Notes: generated by a model from the letters alone, not told the origin. Counted from the stretch's first letter, positions 1 to 6,846 are shown. The stretch: DNA of 10,360 nucleotides from Bacteroidota bacterium (GCA_006227965.1 SBFL01000100.1:1-10360), one strand, 5' to 3'. Program-made: numbers and translations.

Positions 1-844
1 GGCCCACCGTGGCCACCTGCTTTCCATCCATCTTCAGGGCTTCCTCATTGACGGCCTGTATAAACCGGGCTGCCGCCAGCAAGGCATCCTTCCGCAGGTC
101 CATAGGGGTGGTCCCTGCGTGGTTGGCCATCCCGCGCACCGTCACATCCCACCACCGAAGGCCCACAATACCCTCTACCACACCAATATCCAGACCTTCC
201 CGGTCAAGGATGCCACCCTGTTCTATGTGCAATTCGACGAAGGCCGCCATACTGCCTTTGGTCCGGACAACTTCGGAGAGGCGGGTGGTGTCGCCGCCCA
301 GGCGTTGGATCCCCCGACCCATGGAGTAGCCTGTGCTGTTCACCACACTCAGGGCTTCCTGTTTTAGGGCTCCGGCCAGCGCCCGGCTGCCCATGACCCC
401 TCCTTCTTCATTTGAAAAGATGATGACCTCCAGCGGATGATTTGTTTGAATACCCCTGTCGTGGAGGGTCTGCACCACTTCGATGGCTGCCATAGATCCC
501 ACGCATCCGTCATAATTCCCACCGTGGGGGACCATATCGATATGAGAACCAAGGCCAATGGGTTTGAGACTGCCGAGGCGTCCGGGGCTCCTTCCGATTA
601 TATTTCCTGCAGCGTCCACAGATGTATGCAGCCCGGCCTTTTGCATCAGACCGATTACATAGGAACGGCCCTCGATATCCCCGTCGCTGAAAGCGACCCG
701 GTTGGGCTGTCCGTCAGCATCCCGGCCGTATCCGGCCAGGGCATCCAGGCTTTGGTTGAGGCGGTGAACATTGACCGTGAGGCTCTGCTGGGCAAACAGG
801 CCTGTAGAGAGCACTACCAGGAAGGCAATAAGATATGGTTTCAT
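1..844 (-). CDS. Secreted M20-family amidohydrolase (allantoate / N-carbamoyl-L-amino-acid hydrolase type), 3' end beyond window
   Basis: The frame is open from an ATG at 844 to the left window edge (281 codons visible; families of this type run about 400-440 residues). Residues 1-19 form a signal peptide (basic Lys2, hydrophobic core, cleavage near FAQ), so the enzyme is probably periplasmic. M20 metal-site motifs appear in order: GSHIDMVPHGGNYDG at 99-113 (His101, Asp112), NEEGG at 145-149 (catalytic Glu pair) and ELHIEQG at 204-210 (His206). GMANHAGTTPMD at 238-249 is the hallmark of the allantoate amidohydrolase / beta-ureidopropionase / carbamoylase subgroup, which hydrolyses ureido C-N bonds with two divalent metals. 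Substrate cannot be decided from sequence. The last metal ligand and C-terminal domain lie outside the window. The downstream neighbour is unseen; upstream is a gap of about 400 bp. Family assignment is strong, substrate is open. Confidence 0.9.
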   Translation of the reverse strand, partial: MKPYLIAFLVVLSTGLFAQQSLTVNVHRLNQSLDALAGYGRDADGQPNRVAFSDGDIEGRSYVIGLMQKAGLHTSVDAAGNIIGRSPGRLGSLKPIGLGSHIDMVPHGGNYDGCVGSMAAIEVVQTLHDRGIQTNHPLEVIIFSNEEGGVMGSRALAGALKQEALSVVNSTGYSMGRGIQRLGGDTTRLSEVVRTKGSMAAFVELHIEQGGILDREGLDIGVVEGIVGLRWWDVTVRGMANHAGTTPMDLRKDALLAAARFIQAVNEEALKMDGKQVATVG

Positions 845-1220
845 GGGTCGTATCGTTTATGAGTTTTTCAAAGAGCAGCAGCCAGGCTTCGATCTGGCTG
901 GAAAGCGTAAAATGTTTCACCGCCCTGCCGGTGGCGGTGGAATTAATCATCCATTTAGATCTGCTTTTCAGCGGTTTAATGTGTTGCGGGGCTCTATCCG
1001 GGAAATGTCCTATGGTGCTCCTCATACTGCTGCACACCCGGTAATCTTCTGCATTTGGACTTTCCTTAATGGTAATTTGCTGCATTCATCACTGGCTTGT
1101 GCCCAAAAGGTATAAAATTTCGTTCGAACCTCCGGCTCAGTATTTTTTCATTTATTCCCGGAGGGGATATTCTGTACCTGAAATATTTATCCGGGTATTT
1201 TCAGGGGCATCCCTGTATCG
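845..1220. other. Gene-free stretch between divergent genes, with one GC-rich hairpin
   Basis: No recognisable gene lies between the amidohydrolase start and the TRIC promoter. Open frames on both strands cross it, but they overlap the amidohydrolase coding region by tens of bases and resemble nothing I know. A perfect 7-bp inverted repeat (CACCGCC 918-924, GGCGGTG 933-939, 8-base loop) could fold in a transcript from either strand. It has no following T run, so it is not an intrinsic terminator. No clear TAnnTTTG element sits just upstream of the amidohydrolase, so its promoter could lie further up and leave a long 5' leader. That is inference. Confidence 0.4.
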
Positions 1221-1228
1221 TACCTTTG
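1221..1228 (+). promoter_or_regulatory. Candidate -7 promoter element for the TRIC-family gene
   Basis: TACCTTTG matches the Bacteroidota -7 consensus TAnnTTTG exactly and ends 20 bases before the ATG at 1249, which would give a short leader of roughly 15 bases. No TTG -33 element is seen at the usual spacing, so the call rests on one element and its position. Confidence 0.4.
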
Positions 1229-1248
1229 GCGCGCCAACCTGAATCTAT

Positions 1249-1869
1249 ATGGATCAGATTTATTTTGCAGCCGATATCCTGGGTACTGTTGCCTTTGCCA
1301 TTTCAGGCGTCCTGGTGGCCATGGAAAAGCGCCTTGACCTTTTTGGGGTAGGGATCATTGCCCTGGTTACAGCTATAGGAGGAGGTACCCTTAGGGACAT
1401 GCTTACAGGCAGTACCCCGGTGACCTGGACCACCACGCCCATCTATATGTATGTTATCCTGGGGGCAGTCCTGTTCGCCATCCTGTTCCAGAGCCGATTG
1501 AGATTTCTCAGGACGTCCCTCTTCCTTTTTGATACCATCGGGATAGGCCTCTACACCATGGTGGGCATTGAAAAGGGGGTGGAAGCCGGCCTGGAGCCTC
1601 TGATCTGTATCACCCTGGGGACAATCACGGCCAGTTTCGGAGGTGTATTAAGGGATATTCTCTGCAATGAAATCCCCGTGATCTTCCGGAAGGAAATCTA
1701 TGCCACAGCCTGTATCCTGGGAGGGTTGGGGTATTTTCTACTACTGAAAACGCCTATTCCACAAGCTTATGCTTACCTGTCCGGGGTGGCCCTGGTGATA
1801 GGGATCCGGCTGCTGGCCGTGCGTTATGGGATTGCCCTGCCGGATATCTACAGAAAACACATCGGCTGA
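1249..1869 (+). CDS. TRIC / UPF0126 family membrane protein (trimeric intracellular cation channel type; Pfam Gly_transporter)
   Basis: The 206-residue protein is almost wholly hydrophobic, with about seven predicted membrane helices. It shows the two-fold internal repeat of bacterial TRIC/UPF0126 proteins: GGGTLRD at 44-50 in the first half and FGGVLRD at 130-136 in the second, each at the end of the second helix of a three-helix bundle. Length matches the family (about 200-215). Prokaryotic TRIC proteins are trimeric cation channels; some members have been linked to glycine transport. Which applies here cannot be told. The start is fixed by a candidate promoter ending 20 bases upstream and by the helix beginning right after it. 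The gene stands alone and converges on the cyclophilin gene, with only 7 bp between the two stop codons and no visible terminator. Confidence 0.9.
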   Translation: MDQIYFAADILGTVAFAISGVLVAMEKRLDLFGVGIIALVTAIGGGTLRDMLTGSTPVTWTTTPIYMYVILGAVLFAILFQSRLRFLRTSLFLFDTIGIGLYTMVGIEKGVEAGLEPLICITLGTITASFGGVLRDILCNEIPVIFRKEIYATACILGGLGYFLLLKTPIPQAYAYLSGVALVIGIRLLAVRYGIALPDIYRKHIG

Positions 1870-1876
1870 CCCGGGA

Positions 1877-2596
1877 CTATTCGATGACTTCCGCCTTCAG
1901 AATATAGATGTTCCTCATGGGCCAGTCCCCGTCGTCCACAGGAACCTGGTTAATGTCGTCAACCACATCCATTCCTTCGATTACCTTGCCGAAAGCAGTG
2001 TATTCCCCGTCGAGATGGTAGGACCCGGGGTTGGTGACCACGATAAAGAATTCAAATGGAGAGGCGAGCATATGCGGATTGTTGATCTCGCTTGACGGCA
2101 TGGAAATGGTCCCCCGGTGGTGTTTATACCCCTTGCGGGTATCGGGTGGGAGCAGGTAACGGCCTATCTCCTTTCGTTTCCGGGATGTTTTCATATTGTC
2201 GGCATTTCCGCCCTGAATGATAAAATCCTTCACCACCCGGTGGAACATGGTACTGTCAAAATAGCCCTTCCTGGTGAGGTAAATAAAATTGGCTTTATGG
2301 TAGGGTACATCGTCGTACAGCTGCACGGTAAAACTCCCCTTGCCTGTGGTCAAACGGACCTTGTTGGCCCTGAGGTCCTGCTGGTAGTCGTAAAAAAAAT
2401 TGATCGCATTCTCCTCTGTGAGCACAAAGGCATCCCCCTTGTCACCGGCTTCGGCCGAATCCTTTTTTACCTGAAGGGTATCCTGCCGGGCAGCCGGGGG
2501 GGCAGGTTCCGGCACTTTTTCTTTATTTTGCTGCCTGCACGCGGTCAGCGGAGCAAGCAAAAGCAACAGGCCGGCAACGTATCTGAAAAACGCCAT
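1877..2596 (-). CDS. Cyclophilin-type peptidyl-prolyl cis-trans isomerase, lipoprotein
   Basis: From the ATG at 2596 this is 239 residues. Residues 1-20 are a lipoprotein signal with the lipobox Leu-Thr-Ala-Cys (Cys20), so it is probably membrane-anchored in the envelope. A low-complexity Pro/Ala/Lys-rich linker (21-56) precedes the cyclophilin domain (about 80-237). FHRVVKDFIIQGG at 118-130 carries the catalytic Arg120 and the binding residues Phe125 and Gln128; SPFEFFIVV at 179-187 and HLDGEYTAFGKV at 194-205 complete the active-site set. Role: folding of exported proteins by Xaa-Pro isomerisation. An in-frame start at 2617 would add seven residues ahead of the signal peptide and sit almost on the candidate promoter (2626-2633), so I prefer 2596. 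This start overlaps the divergent Nudix start by three bases. Confidence 0.9.
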   Translation of the reverse strand: MAFFRYVAGLLLLLAPLTACRQQNKEKVPEPAPPAARQDTLQVKKDSAEAGDKGDAFVLTEENAINFFYDYQQDLRANKVRLTTGKGSFTVQLYDDVPYHKANFIYLTRKGYFDSTMFHRVVKDFIIQGGNADNMKTSRKRKEIGRYLLPPDTRKGYKHHRGTISMPSSEINNPHMLASPFEFFIVVTNPGSYHLDGEYTAFGKVIEGMDVVDDINQVPVDDGDWPMRNIYILKAEVIE

Positions 2597-3236
2597 GAAA
2601 TTTGAGGATTTATCCAATAAGGTCCCAAAAATAAAAAAACTTCCCCTTCCGGGGGAGGCCGCCCATTTTGAGATGGCCCCCCGGATGCGTATCGCGGAGC
2701 TGAAAGCCCTTTCGGAGAAACCCCAGGGTTACCGCAGGGCCGGGGTAATGGCGCTGTTCTATCCCGGTCCCGATCAGCTGGCGCATTTGCTTTTTATCCT
2801 CCGCAACACCTATCCGGGAGTGCATTCTTCCCAGATCGGGTTCCCGGGAGGTCAGCAGGAACAGGGAGACAGGAACCTGCTTCAGACCGCACCGAGAGAG
2901 ACCGAGGAGGAAGTAGGGGTACCGGGAGGCCGGATCCGTCCTATCCGGTCTTTGAGCCGCGTTTACATACCCCCCAGCAATTTTGAGGTGAGTCCATTTA
3001 TGGGGATTTGCGAACAGACACCGCACTTCCGGAAACAGGACAGTGAAGTGGCCGAAATCGTTCAGGTCCCCCTTTCCGATGTACTCTCTGATTCCCATCT
3101 GGTTACCCGCAGGCTGACGACTTCCTATGCCGCCGATATTGAGGTTCCGGCCTTCCACCTCAACGGTTATATCGTTTGGGGTGCGACGGCCATGATGCTA
3201 AACGAGATCAAAACCATGCTCAGGACTTTCTTCTAG
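2595..3236 (+). CDS. Nudix hydrolase, CoA pyrophosphatase-like (UPF0035/NudL type)
   Basis: 213 residues. The segment LLFILRNTYPGVHSSQIG followed by FPGG (65-86) fits the UPF0035 signature that distinguishes CoA pyrophosphatases, and RETEEEVGV at 101-109 is the core of the Nudix box with the metal-binding glutamates. The spacing between FPGG and RE is the longer one usual for this subgroup. Predicted reaction: Mg2+-dependent cleavage of the diphosphate of CoA or its derivatives to 4'-phosphopantetheine and 3',5'-ADP in the cytoplasm; substrate is inferred from the subgroup. The start at 2595 gives the MKF N-terminus I associate with flavobacterial homologues. The ATG shares three bases with the start of the divergent cyclophilin gene, so its promoter must lie inside that gene. 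The PlsC-like gene follows after 24 bp, suggesting cotranscription. Confidence 0.88.
   Translation: MKFEDLSNKVPKIKKLPLPGEAAHFEMAPRMRIAELKALSEKPQGYRRAGVMALFYPGPDQLAHLLFILRNTYPGVHSSQIGFPGGQQEQGDRNLLQTAPRETEEEVGVPGGRIRPIRSLSRVYIPPSNFEVSPFMGICEQTPHFRKQDSEVAEIVQVPLSDVLSDSHLVTRRLTTSYAADIEVPAFHLNGYIVWGATAMMLNEIKTMLRTFF
2626..2633 (-). promoter_or_regulatory. Candidate -7 promoter element for the cyclophilin gene, inside the Nudix coding region
   Basis: On the minus strand this reads TATTTTTG, an exact fit to TAnnTTTG, and ends 29 bases before the cyclophilin ATG at 2596. It lies within codons 11-13 of the Nudix gene. The A-rich lysine codons there could produce this match by chance, and no -33 TTG is seen, so confidence is limited. 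Confidence 0.35.
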
Positions 3237-3260
3237 TCCTAATTTCGTACTTTAGCCCCC

Positions 3261-4073
3261 ATGGGAATTTTCAAGAAAAATCCGTTTGGGCACTACCTGA
3301 TTATCAAAAAATGGCTGATCCGGTTTATGGGGGTTCTCACGCATCAGCGTTACAAAGGCTTCAACAAACTGGAGATCGAAGGGTCTGAGGTCATTCGGGA
3401 CCTGCCCGAAACCAATGTTCTTTTCGTCAGTAACCACCAGACCTATTTTGCAGATGTGGTGGCCATGCTCCACGTCTTCAATGCGAGCCTGTCCGGACGG
3501 GAAAATACCATTAAAAATGTAGGTTACCTGTGGAACCCCAAGTTGAACATCTACTATGTGGCAGCCAAGGAGACCATGAGCAAGAGCCTGCTTACCAAAA
3601 TCCTCGCCTATGCCGGTTCAATAAGCATTGAACGGACCTGGCGCGCCGGGGGAAAAGTGGTCAACAGGCAGGTTAAGATGAGCGATATCAGCAATATCGG
3701 CAAGGCCCTGGGCGACGGTTGGGTGATTACCTTTCCCCAGGGGACCACAACCCCCTGGAAACCCCTCAGAAAGGGTACTGCCTTTATCATAAAGAACTAT
3801 AAACCCGTAGTGGTCCCGGTAGTCATAGATGGTTTCAGGAGGTCTTTTGACAAGAAGGGACTTTTTATCAAGAAGAAGGGCATCCTTCAGCACCTGGTGA
3901 TCAAGGAACCCCTGCAGATCGATTACGAGAACGAATCCGTGGAGGAGATCATCGAGAAGCTGGAATACGCCATTGAACAGCACCCCTCATTCCTGAAGGT
4001 GATTCCGGAAAAGGAACTTCAGGCCTATGAGGAATCACACCGCGAGCGCCGCTGGAGGCCCGAAAGGGATTAG
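3261..4073 (+). CDS. Lysophospholipid acyltransferase family protein (PlsC-like)
   Basis: 270 residues. Acyltransferase motifs appear in order: SNHQTYFAD at 57-65 (block I), GSISIERTWR at 119-128 (block II), FPQGTTTPWKP at 158-168 (block III) and a proline block near VVVPVVIDGF (183-192). The family transfers acyl chains from acyl-ACP or acyl-CoA to lysophosphatidic acid or related lipids at the inner face of the membrane. Two variations stand out: the block I His and Asp are six residues apart (H-x5-D, not the textbook H-x4-D), and block III has Gln for the usual Glu. I recall similar block I sequences in flavobacterial proteins, so this is probably a subfamily trait; the acceptor could differ from that of PlsC. 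The C-terminus is charged, with many Arg. It probably shares a transcript with the Nudix gene. Its stop overlaps that of the opposing gene in TTAG. Confidence 0.85.
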   Translation: MGIFKKNPFGHYLIIKKWLIRFMGVLTHQRYKGFNKLEIEGSEVIRDLPETNVLFVSNHQTYFADVVAMLHVFNASLSGRENTIKNVGYLWNPKLNIYYVAAKETMSKSLLTKILAYAGSISIERTWRAGGKVVNRQVKMSDISNIGKALGDGWVITFPQGTTTPWKPLRKGTAFIIKNYKPVVVPVVIDGFRRSFDKKGLFIKKKGILQHLVIKEPLQIDYENESVEEIIEKLEYAIEQHPSFLKVIPEKELQAYEESHRERRWRPERD

Positions 4074-4723
4074 GCTTCCATCCGCTTTAGTTCCCAGTAG
4101 TTCCGCTTCAGTTTACGCGTCAGCAGCCCATAGAGCAAAAAATAGATCAACCCCATCAGGGCCGTGAACAGCAGGCCCATGACTGTTACCACGCCAATTA
4201 CGATTAATTTTAGTTTTTTAGGGTCCATTTCCTCCGCTCCTCCGTGCAGGTCCAGGGTTGCGACCAGGTTGTCATCCAGTGCCATGCCGATGATGAACAG
4301 CAGGAATATCAGCAGGACCATACTAAGGCAGAAGATCACGTAGTGCTTCACGGTCCTGCGGGTGCGGAAGATGCGATGCATCAGCTGGCCAGCATCGTCC
4401 AGGACGGTGATCTCCCGGTATCTCTTGTAAAATTGGTAGATGAAATAGATGGCCACGGTATACTGCACCACCGTCATGGCCATCATCCAGCCCTCAATAC
4501 CCAGGCGCCTGGCAAATTCAAAATTACCCTGGTCCCGGACGCTGGGGATCAGGTAGAGCAGGTGGGGCAGGGTGAATTCAATGATGCTGATATAAAATAT
4601 CCAGCGCACCAGGGAAGAGGATTTCTTCCAGATCATTTTGTAGATCTCTTCATAGGTAAGCCTGGGGAGGTGTTCTTCCCTCTGCCGCCAGTCCTTTTTC
4701 AATAACTCCAGTTCATCCATCAT
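4070..4723 (-). CDS. Four-helix membrane protein paired with an ECF sigma factor
   Basis: 217 residues, function unknown. A charged cytoplasmic-type N-terminus (1-38; DELELLKKDWRQREE at 3-17) is followed by four hydrophobic segments at about 39-60, 79-98, 126-148 and 173-199. A basic loop precedes the third helix (residues 117-126), a short acidic loop lies between helices three and four, and the tail is basic. Only three bases separate the sigma-factor stop from this ATG, so the two are very likely cotranscribed and translationally coupled. In many bacteria the gene after an ECF factor is its anti-sigma factor; here there is no zinc-binding HxxxCxxC motif or FecR-like domain, so such a role would be of an unusual type and is inference from position. 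A second ATG one codon in is an equal start candidate. Homologous sigma/membrane pairs seem familiar from Flavobacteriaceae. Confidence 0.8.
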   Translation of the reverse strand: MMDELELLKKDWRQREEHLPRLTYEEIYKMIWKKSSSLVRWIFYISIIEFTLPHLLYLIPSVRDQGNFEFARRLGIEGWMMAMTVVQYTVAIYFIYQFYKRYREITVLDDAGQLMHRIFRTRRTVKHYVIFCLSMVLLIFLLFIIGMALDDNLVATLDLHGGAEEMDPKKLKLIVIGVVTVMGLLFTALMGLIYFLLYGLLTRKLKRNYWELKRMEA

Positions 4724-4726
4724 GAC

Positions 4727-5221
4727 CTAAGGGTTGATTATGGTTCTGAGTTTGGTTTTTATCCGGTTCATTTTTACTCGGGCATTCACCTCGGTGATAC
4801 CGAGGGTCTCGGCAATTTCACTGTAGTTCTTTTCTTCCAGATAGAGAAATACCAGGGCCTTGTCGATGTCTCCGAGCTGGCGGATGGCACTGTACATCAG
4901 CTTGAGGTGTTGTTCTTCGGTAGGGTCATACTGTTCGGTGCTGATCTTATAGATCACCGAATCGTAATCCCGGGTTTGCGGGCGTCTCTTGGACTTCCGG
5001 TACAGGGTGATGGCCGTATTCAGGGCAACCCTGTACATCCAGGTACTGAACTTGGAATCCCCCCTGAATTTCGGATAAGCCTTCCAGAGCTGTATGGTGA
5101 TTTCCTGGAACAGGTCGTTATGCGAATCCCGGTCGTCCGTATAGAGGCTGCATACCTTATGAACAATATTCTGATTGTTCTCAAGTTCCGTGACGAATTG
5201 GTGCTCGAGCTCCTTATTCAC
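4727..5221 (-). CDS. RNA polymerase sigma factor, sigma-70 family, ECF type
   Basis: 164 residues, the normal ECF size. Region 2 is seen at about 20-75: DLFQEITIQLWKAYPKF at 36-52, then FSTWMYRVALNTAI at 58-71, the parts that bind core polymerase and the -10 element. A variable linker (77-105) follows, then region 4 with a helix-turn-helix at about 130-155 (NYSEIAETLGITEVNARVKM) that reads the -35 element. The start is GTG at 5221: an in-frame stop lies nine bases upstream and no other start appears before residue 62. The gene heads a tight two-gene unit with the membrane protein downstream. It sits just after the terminator of the M20D gene, so it needs its own promoter in the roughly 50 bp between; I found no TAnnTTTG match there, which would fit autoregulation through an ECF-type promoter, though that is a guess. 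Confidence 0.9.
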   Translation of the reverse strand: MNKELEHQFVTELENNQNIVHKVCSLYTDDRDSHNDLFQEITIQLWKAYPKFRGDSKFSTWMYRVALNTAITLYRKSKRRPQTRDYDSVIYKISTEQYDPTEEQHLKLMYSAIRQLGDIDKALVFLYLEEKNYSEIAETLGITEVNARVKMNRIKTKLRTIINP

Positions 5222-5273
5222 TTCTGGTTAGTGGTTCTTAACGCATTAGTAGCCCCCTTGGGGGTTTTGTTAC

Positions 5274-5323
5274 AAAAAAAAGGCATCGGGATATAACCCT
5301 CTGCCCCCTGGCAGGGGCCGATG
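5274..5323 (-). terminator. Rho-independent terminator of the M20D amidohydrolase gene
   Basis: Read on the minus strand just past the stop codon at 5335, CATCGG (5323-5318) pairs with CCGATG (5289-5284). An inner GC-rich arm (GCCCC near 5318-5314 with GGGGC at 5307-5303) lies between. The outer stem is followed after two bases by a run of eight T (5281-5274). The fit to an intrinsic terminator on this strand is good, and it separates the M20D gene from the downstream sigma-factor gene. Confidence 0.65.
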
Positions 5324-5334
5324 GGATATTTCGG

Positions 5335-6747
5335 TTATTCCCTGTAATCCAGAGCCGGCGGCCGGTCTCCGAGAAGGGGGACGTATTGGAAGCCTGCACC
5401 CCTGCGATCCTCGAATTCCGCTTTTGCTTCCTCAATGGCCTTTGGATTGCTATAGAGGTCTATGGCTGTGGCGGCAAGGGTCTTGGCGGCCACCATCATT
5501 CCTTTGAGCCCGATGGTAGTCCCACCGGCTGCTACGGCCTGCCAACTGTGGGCGGGCGTACCTGGCACCCAGGTTGCAATCCGGATTCCGGCCGTGGGAA
5601 CCACAAAGCTGACGTCCCCCACATCGGTGGATCCATAGGCGCGGCTTTCGGTCTTAAAGGGCTGCACCTCCCCGGCAACTGCTTCCTGCAGGGATTCCAG
5701 GCCCAGCGTCCGGGAGATCTCTGTAGCAAAGGTTTTTTCCTCAGGGGAATAGGATACCCCCCCCACCGCTTCGAGGTTCTTGTTCACAATCTGTTGAAGC
5801 CTTACATTGGGTAACAACTCGTATACTCCATTGACGATTTCGTATTCCATCTTGGTGCCGGTTCCCAGGGCTGCCCCTTCGCCTGCCTTGACGATCCTCT
5901 CGAATATATCGATGACAACATCCCTGGAATTGTGCCGGGCATAGTAATACACCTCTGCATAATCAGGAACCACATTGGGCGCTTTGCCCCCGTCCGTGAT
6001 AACGTAATGGATCCTTGCCCGTTCAGGGATGTGTTCCCGCATCAGATTTACCATGGCATTCATGGCTTCCACCCCGTCCAGGGCCGACCTTCCTTTGTGA
6101 GGCGCCCCCGCGGCGTGGGCCGATACCCCGTGGAATCTGAATTTAGCTGATTTGTTGGCCAGGGAAGCACTGGCGCTGGCATCGTTCCGGTCACCGGGAT
6201 GCCAGTGCAGGGCCACATCAACATCATCAAACAATCCGGAACGGGCCATATAAACCTTGGCACCGCCTCCTTCCTCGGCCGGACATCCATAGAAACGGAT
6301 CGTACCCTTATGTTTACCCGACTCCAGCCAGTCCTTGGCAGCGATGGCTGCAGCGGCCGAGGCGGTGCCAAAGAGGTGATGGCCACAGGCGTGGCCGGCT
6401 ACCCCTCCTGCAGATTCCTTCTTGGGAATTGCCTTCTGAGAAAGGCCCGGCAGGGCATCGAACTCCCCAAGTACTCCAATGACCGGGGCACCACTTCCGT
6501 ATTCGGCCACAAAGGCCGTGGGGATCCCGGCCACCCCTGTTTCTATGCGGAAGCCTTCTGCTTCAAGGGTTTTTTGCAAGAGGGCAGAGCTCTGGACCTC
6601 CTGGTAGCCCATCTCGGCCCAGTCCCAGATCTGAAGGGCGATTTTTTCATAGTCACCAGATCTGGAATCCATTTTTTTCAGGACGTCCTCCTGGGCGTAA
6701 AGCCCCAGGACCAGCATTCCTAGCACGATGGATAATGTGTATTTCAT
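5335..6747 (-). CDS. Secreted M20D-family amidohydrolase (AbgB-like)
   Basis: 470 residues from the ATG at 6747. Residues 1-18 are a signal peptide ending LYAQ, so the enzyme is probably periplasmic. M20D features in order: GEFDALPG at 94-101; HACGHH at 119-124 with the metal-binding Cys and His; PAEEGGG at 156-162 with the catalytic Glu pair; HWHPG at 181-185; the lid-domain segment SAHAAGAPHKGRSALDG at 209-225; and near the C-terminus GSTDVGDVSFVVPT and PGTPAHSW, which closely resemble AbgB. AbgB is a subunit of the enzyme splitting p-aminobenzoyl-glutamate, a folate breakdown product; other M20D members cleave other N-acyl amino acids, so the substrate is open. The E. coli enzyme needs AbgA; no partner is seen here. 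A longer frame starting at 6798 would put the promoter inside the gene and bury the signal peptide, so it is rejected. Confidence 0.88.
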   Translation of the reverse strand: MKYTLSIVLGMLVLGLYAQEDVLKKMDSRSGDYEKIALQIWDWAEMGYQEVQSSALLQKTLEAEGFRIETGVAGIPTAFVAEYGSGAPVIGVLGEFDALPGLSQKAIPKKESAGGVAGHACGHHLFGTASAAAAIAAKDWLESGKHKGTIRFYGCPAEEGGGAKVYMARSGLFDDVDVALHWHPGDRNDASASASLANKSAKFRFHGVSAHAAGAPHKGRSALDGVEAMNAMVNLMREHIPERARIHYVITDGGKAPNVVPDYAEVYYYARHNSRDVVIDIFERIVKAGEGAALGTGTKMEYEIVNGVYELLPNVRLQQIVNKNLEAVGGVSYSPEEKTFATEISRTLGLESLQEAVAGEVQPFKTESRAYGSTDVGDVSFVVPTAGIRIATWVPGTPAHSWQAVAAGGTTIGLKGMMVAAKTLAATAIDLYSNPKAIEEAKAEFEDRRGAGFQYVPLLGDRPPALDYRE

Positions 6748-6768
6748 GGAATTGGATTTTACGGTCCC

Positions 6769-6798
6769 TAAAGATACAACAACCCCCGTATCATCCAA
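6769..6798 (-). promoter_or_regulatory. Candidate promoter of the M20D amidohydrolase gene
   Basis: On the minus strand a TTG (6798-6796) is followed after 19 bases by TATCTTTA (6776-6769), one mismatch from the Bacteroidota pattern TTG-N(about 19)-TAnnTTTG. The -7 element ends 21 bases before the ATG at 6747. It is the only promoter candidate in the window with both elements at normal spacing, and it lies in the 99-bp gap after xerD. Confidence 0.45.
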
Positions 6799-6846
6799 GA
6801 GGCTTTTGACCGGGCTGAATTCAGGGGTTAAGCGATCTGGGAGGTA

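Noticed and set aside
714..1085. Open frame of 123 codons on the minus strand upstream of the amidohydrolase
   Set aside because: It overlaps the clearly coding amidohydrolase N-terminus by about 130 bases in another frame, resembles no family I know, and ends in a Pro-rich stretch that is only the shifted reading of the real gene.
771..1115. Open frame of 114 codons on the plus strand in the same gap
   Set aside because: Part of it is antisense to the amidohydrolase signal peptide. The protein has no recognisable motif, and no promoter is seen.
2117..2605. Long plus-strand frame antisense to the cyclophilin gene
   Set aside because: It is a shadow of the cyclophilin coding strand, which has full active-site motifs and a lipobox.
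4244..4705. Plus-strand frame of 153 codons antisense to the membrane protein
   Set aside because: It is very rich in His, Asp and Gln, as expected from the complement of hydrophobic membrane-helix codons. The minus-strand frame is coupled to the sigma-factor gene.
5251..5268. CCCCCTTGGGGG followed by TTTT on the plus strand, looking like a terminator
   Set aside because: No plus-strand gene ends nearby, the loop is very tight, and the T run is short. It lies in the leader of the minus-strand sigma gene and may be chance.
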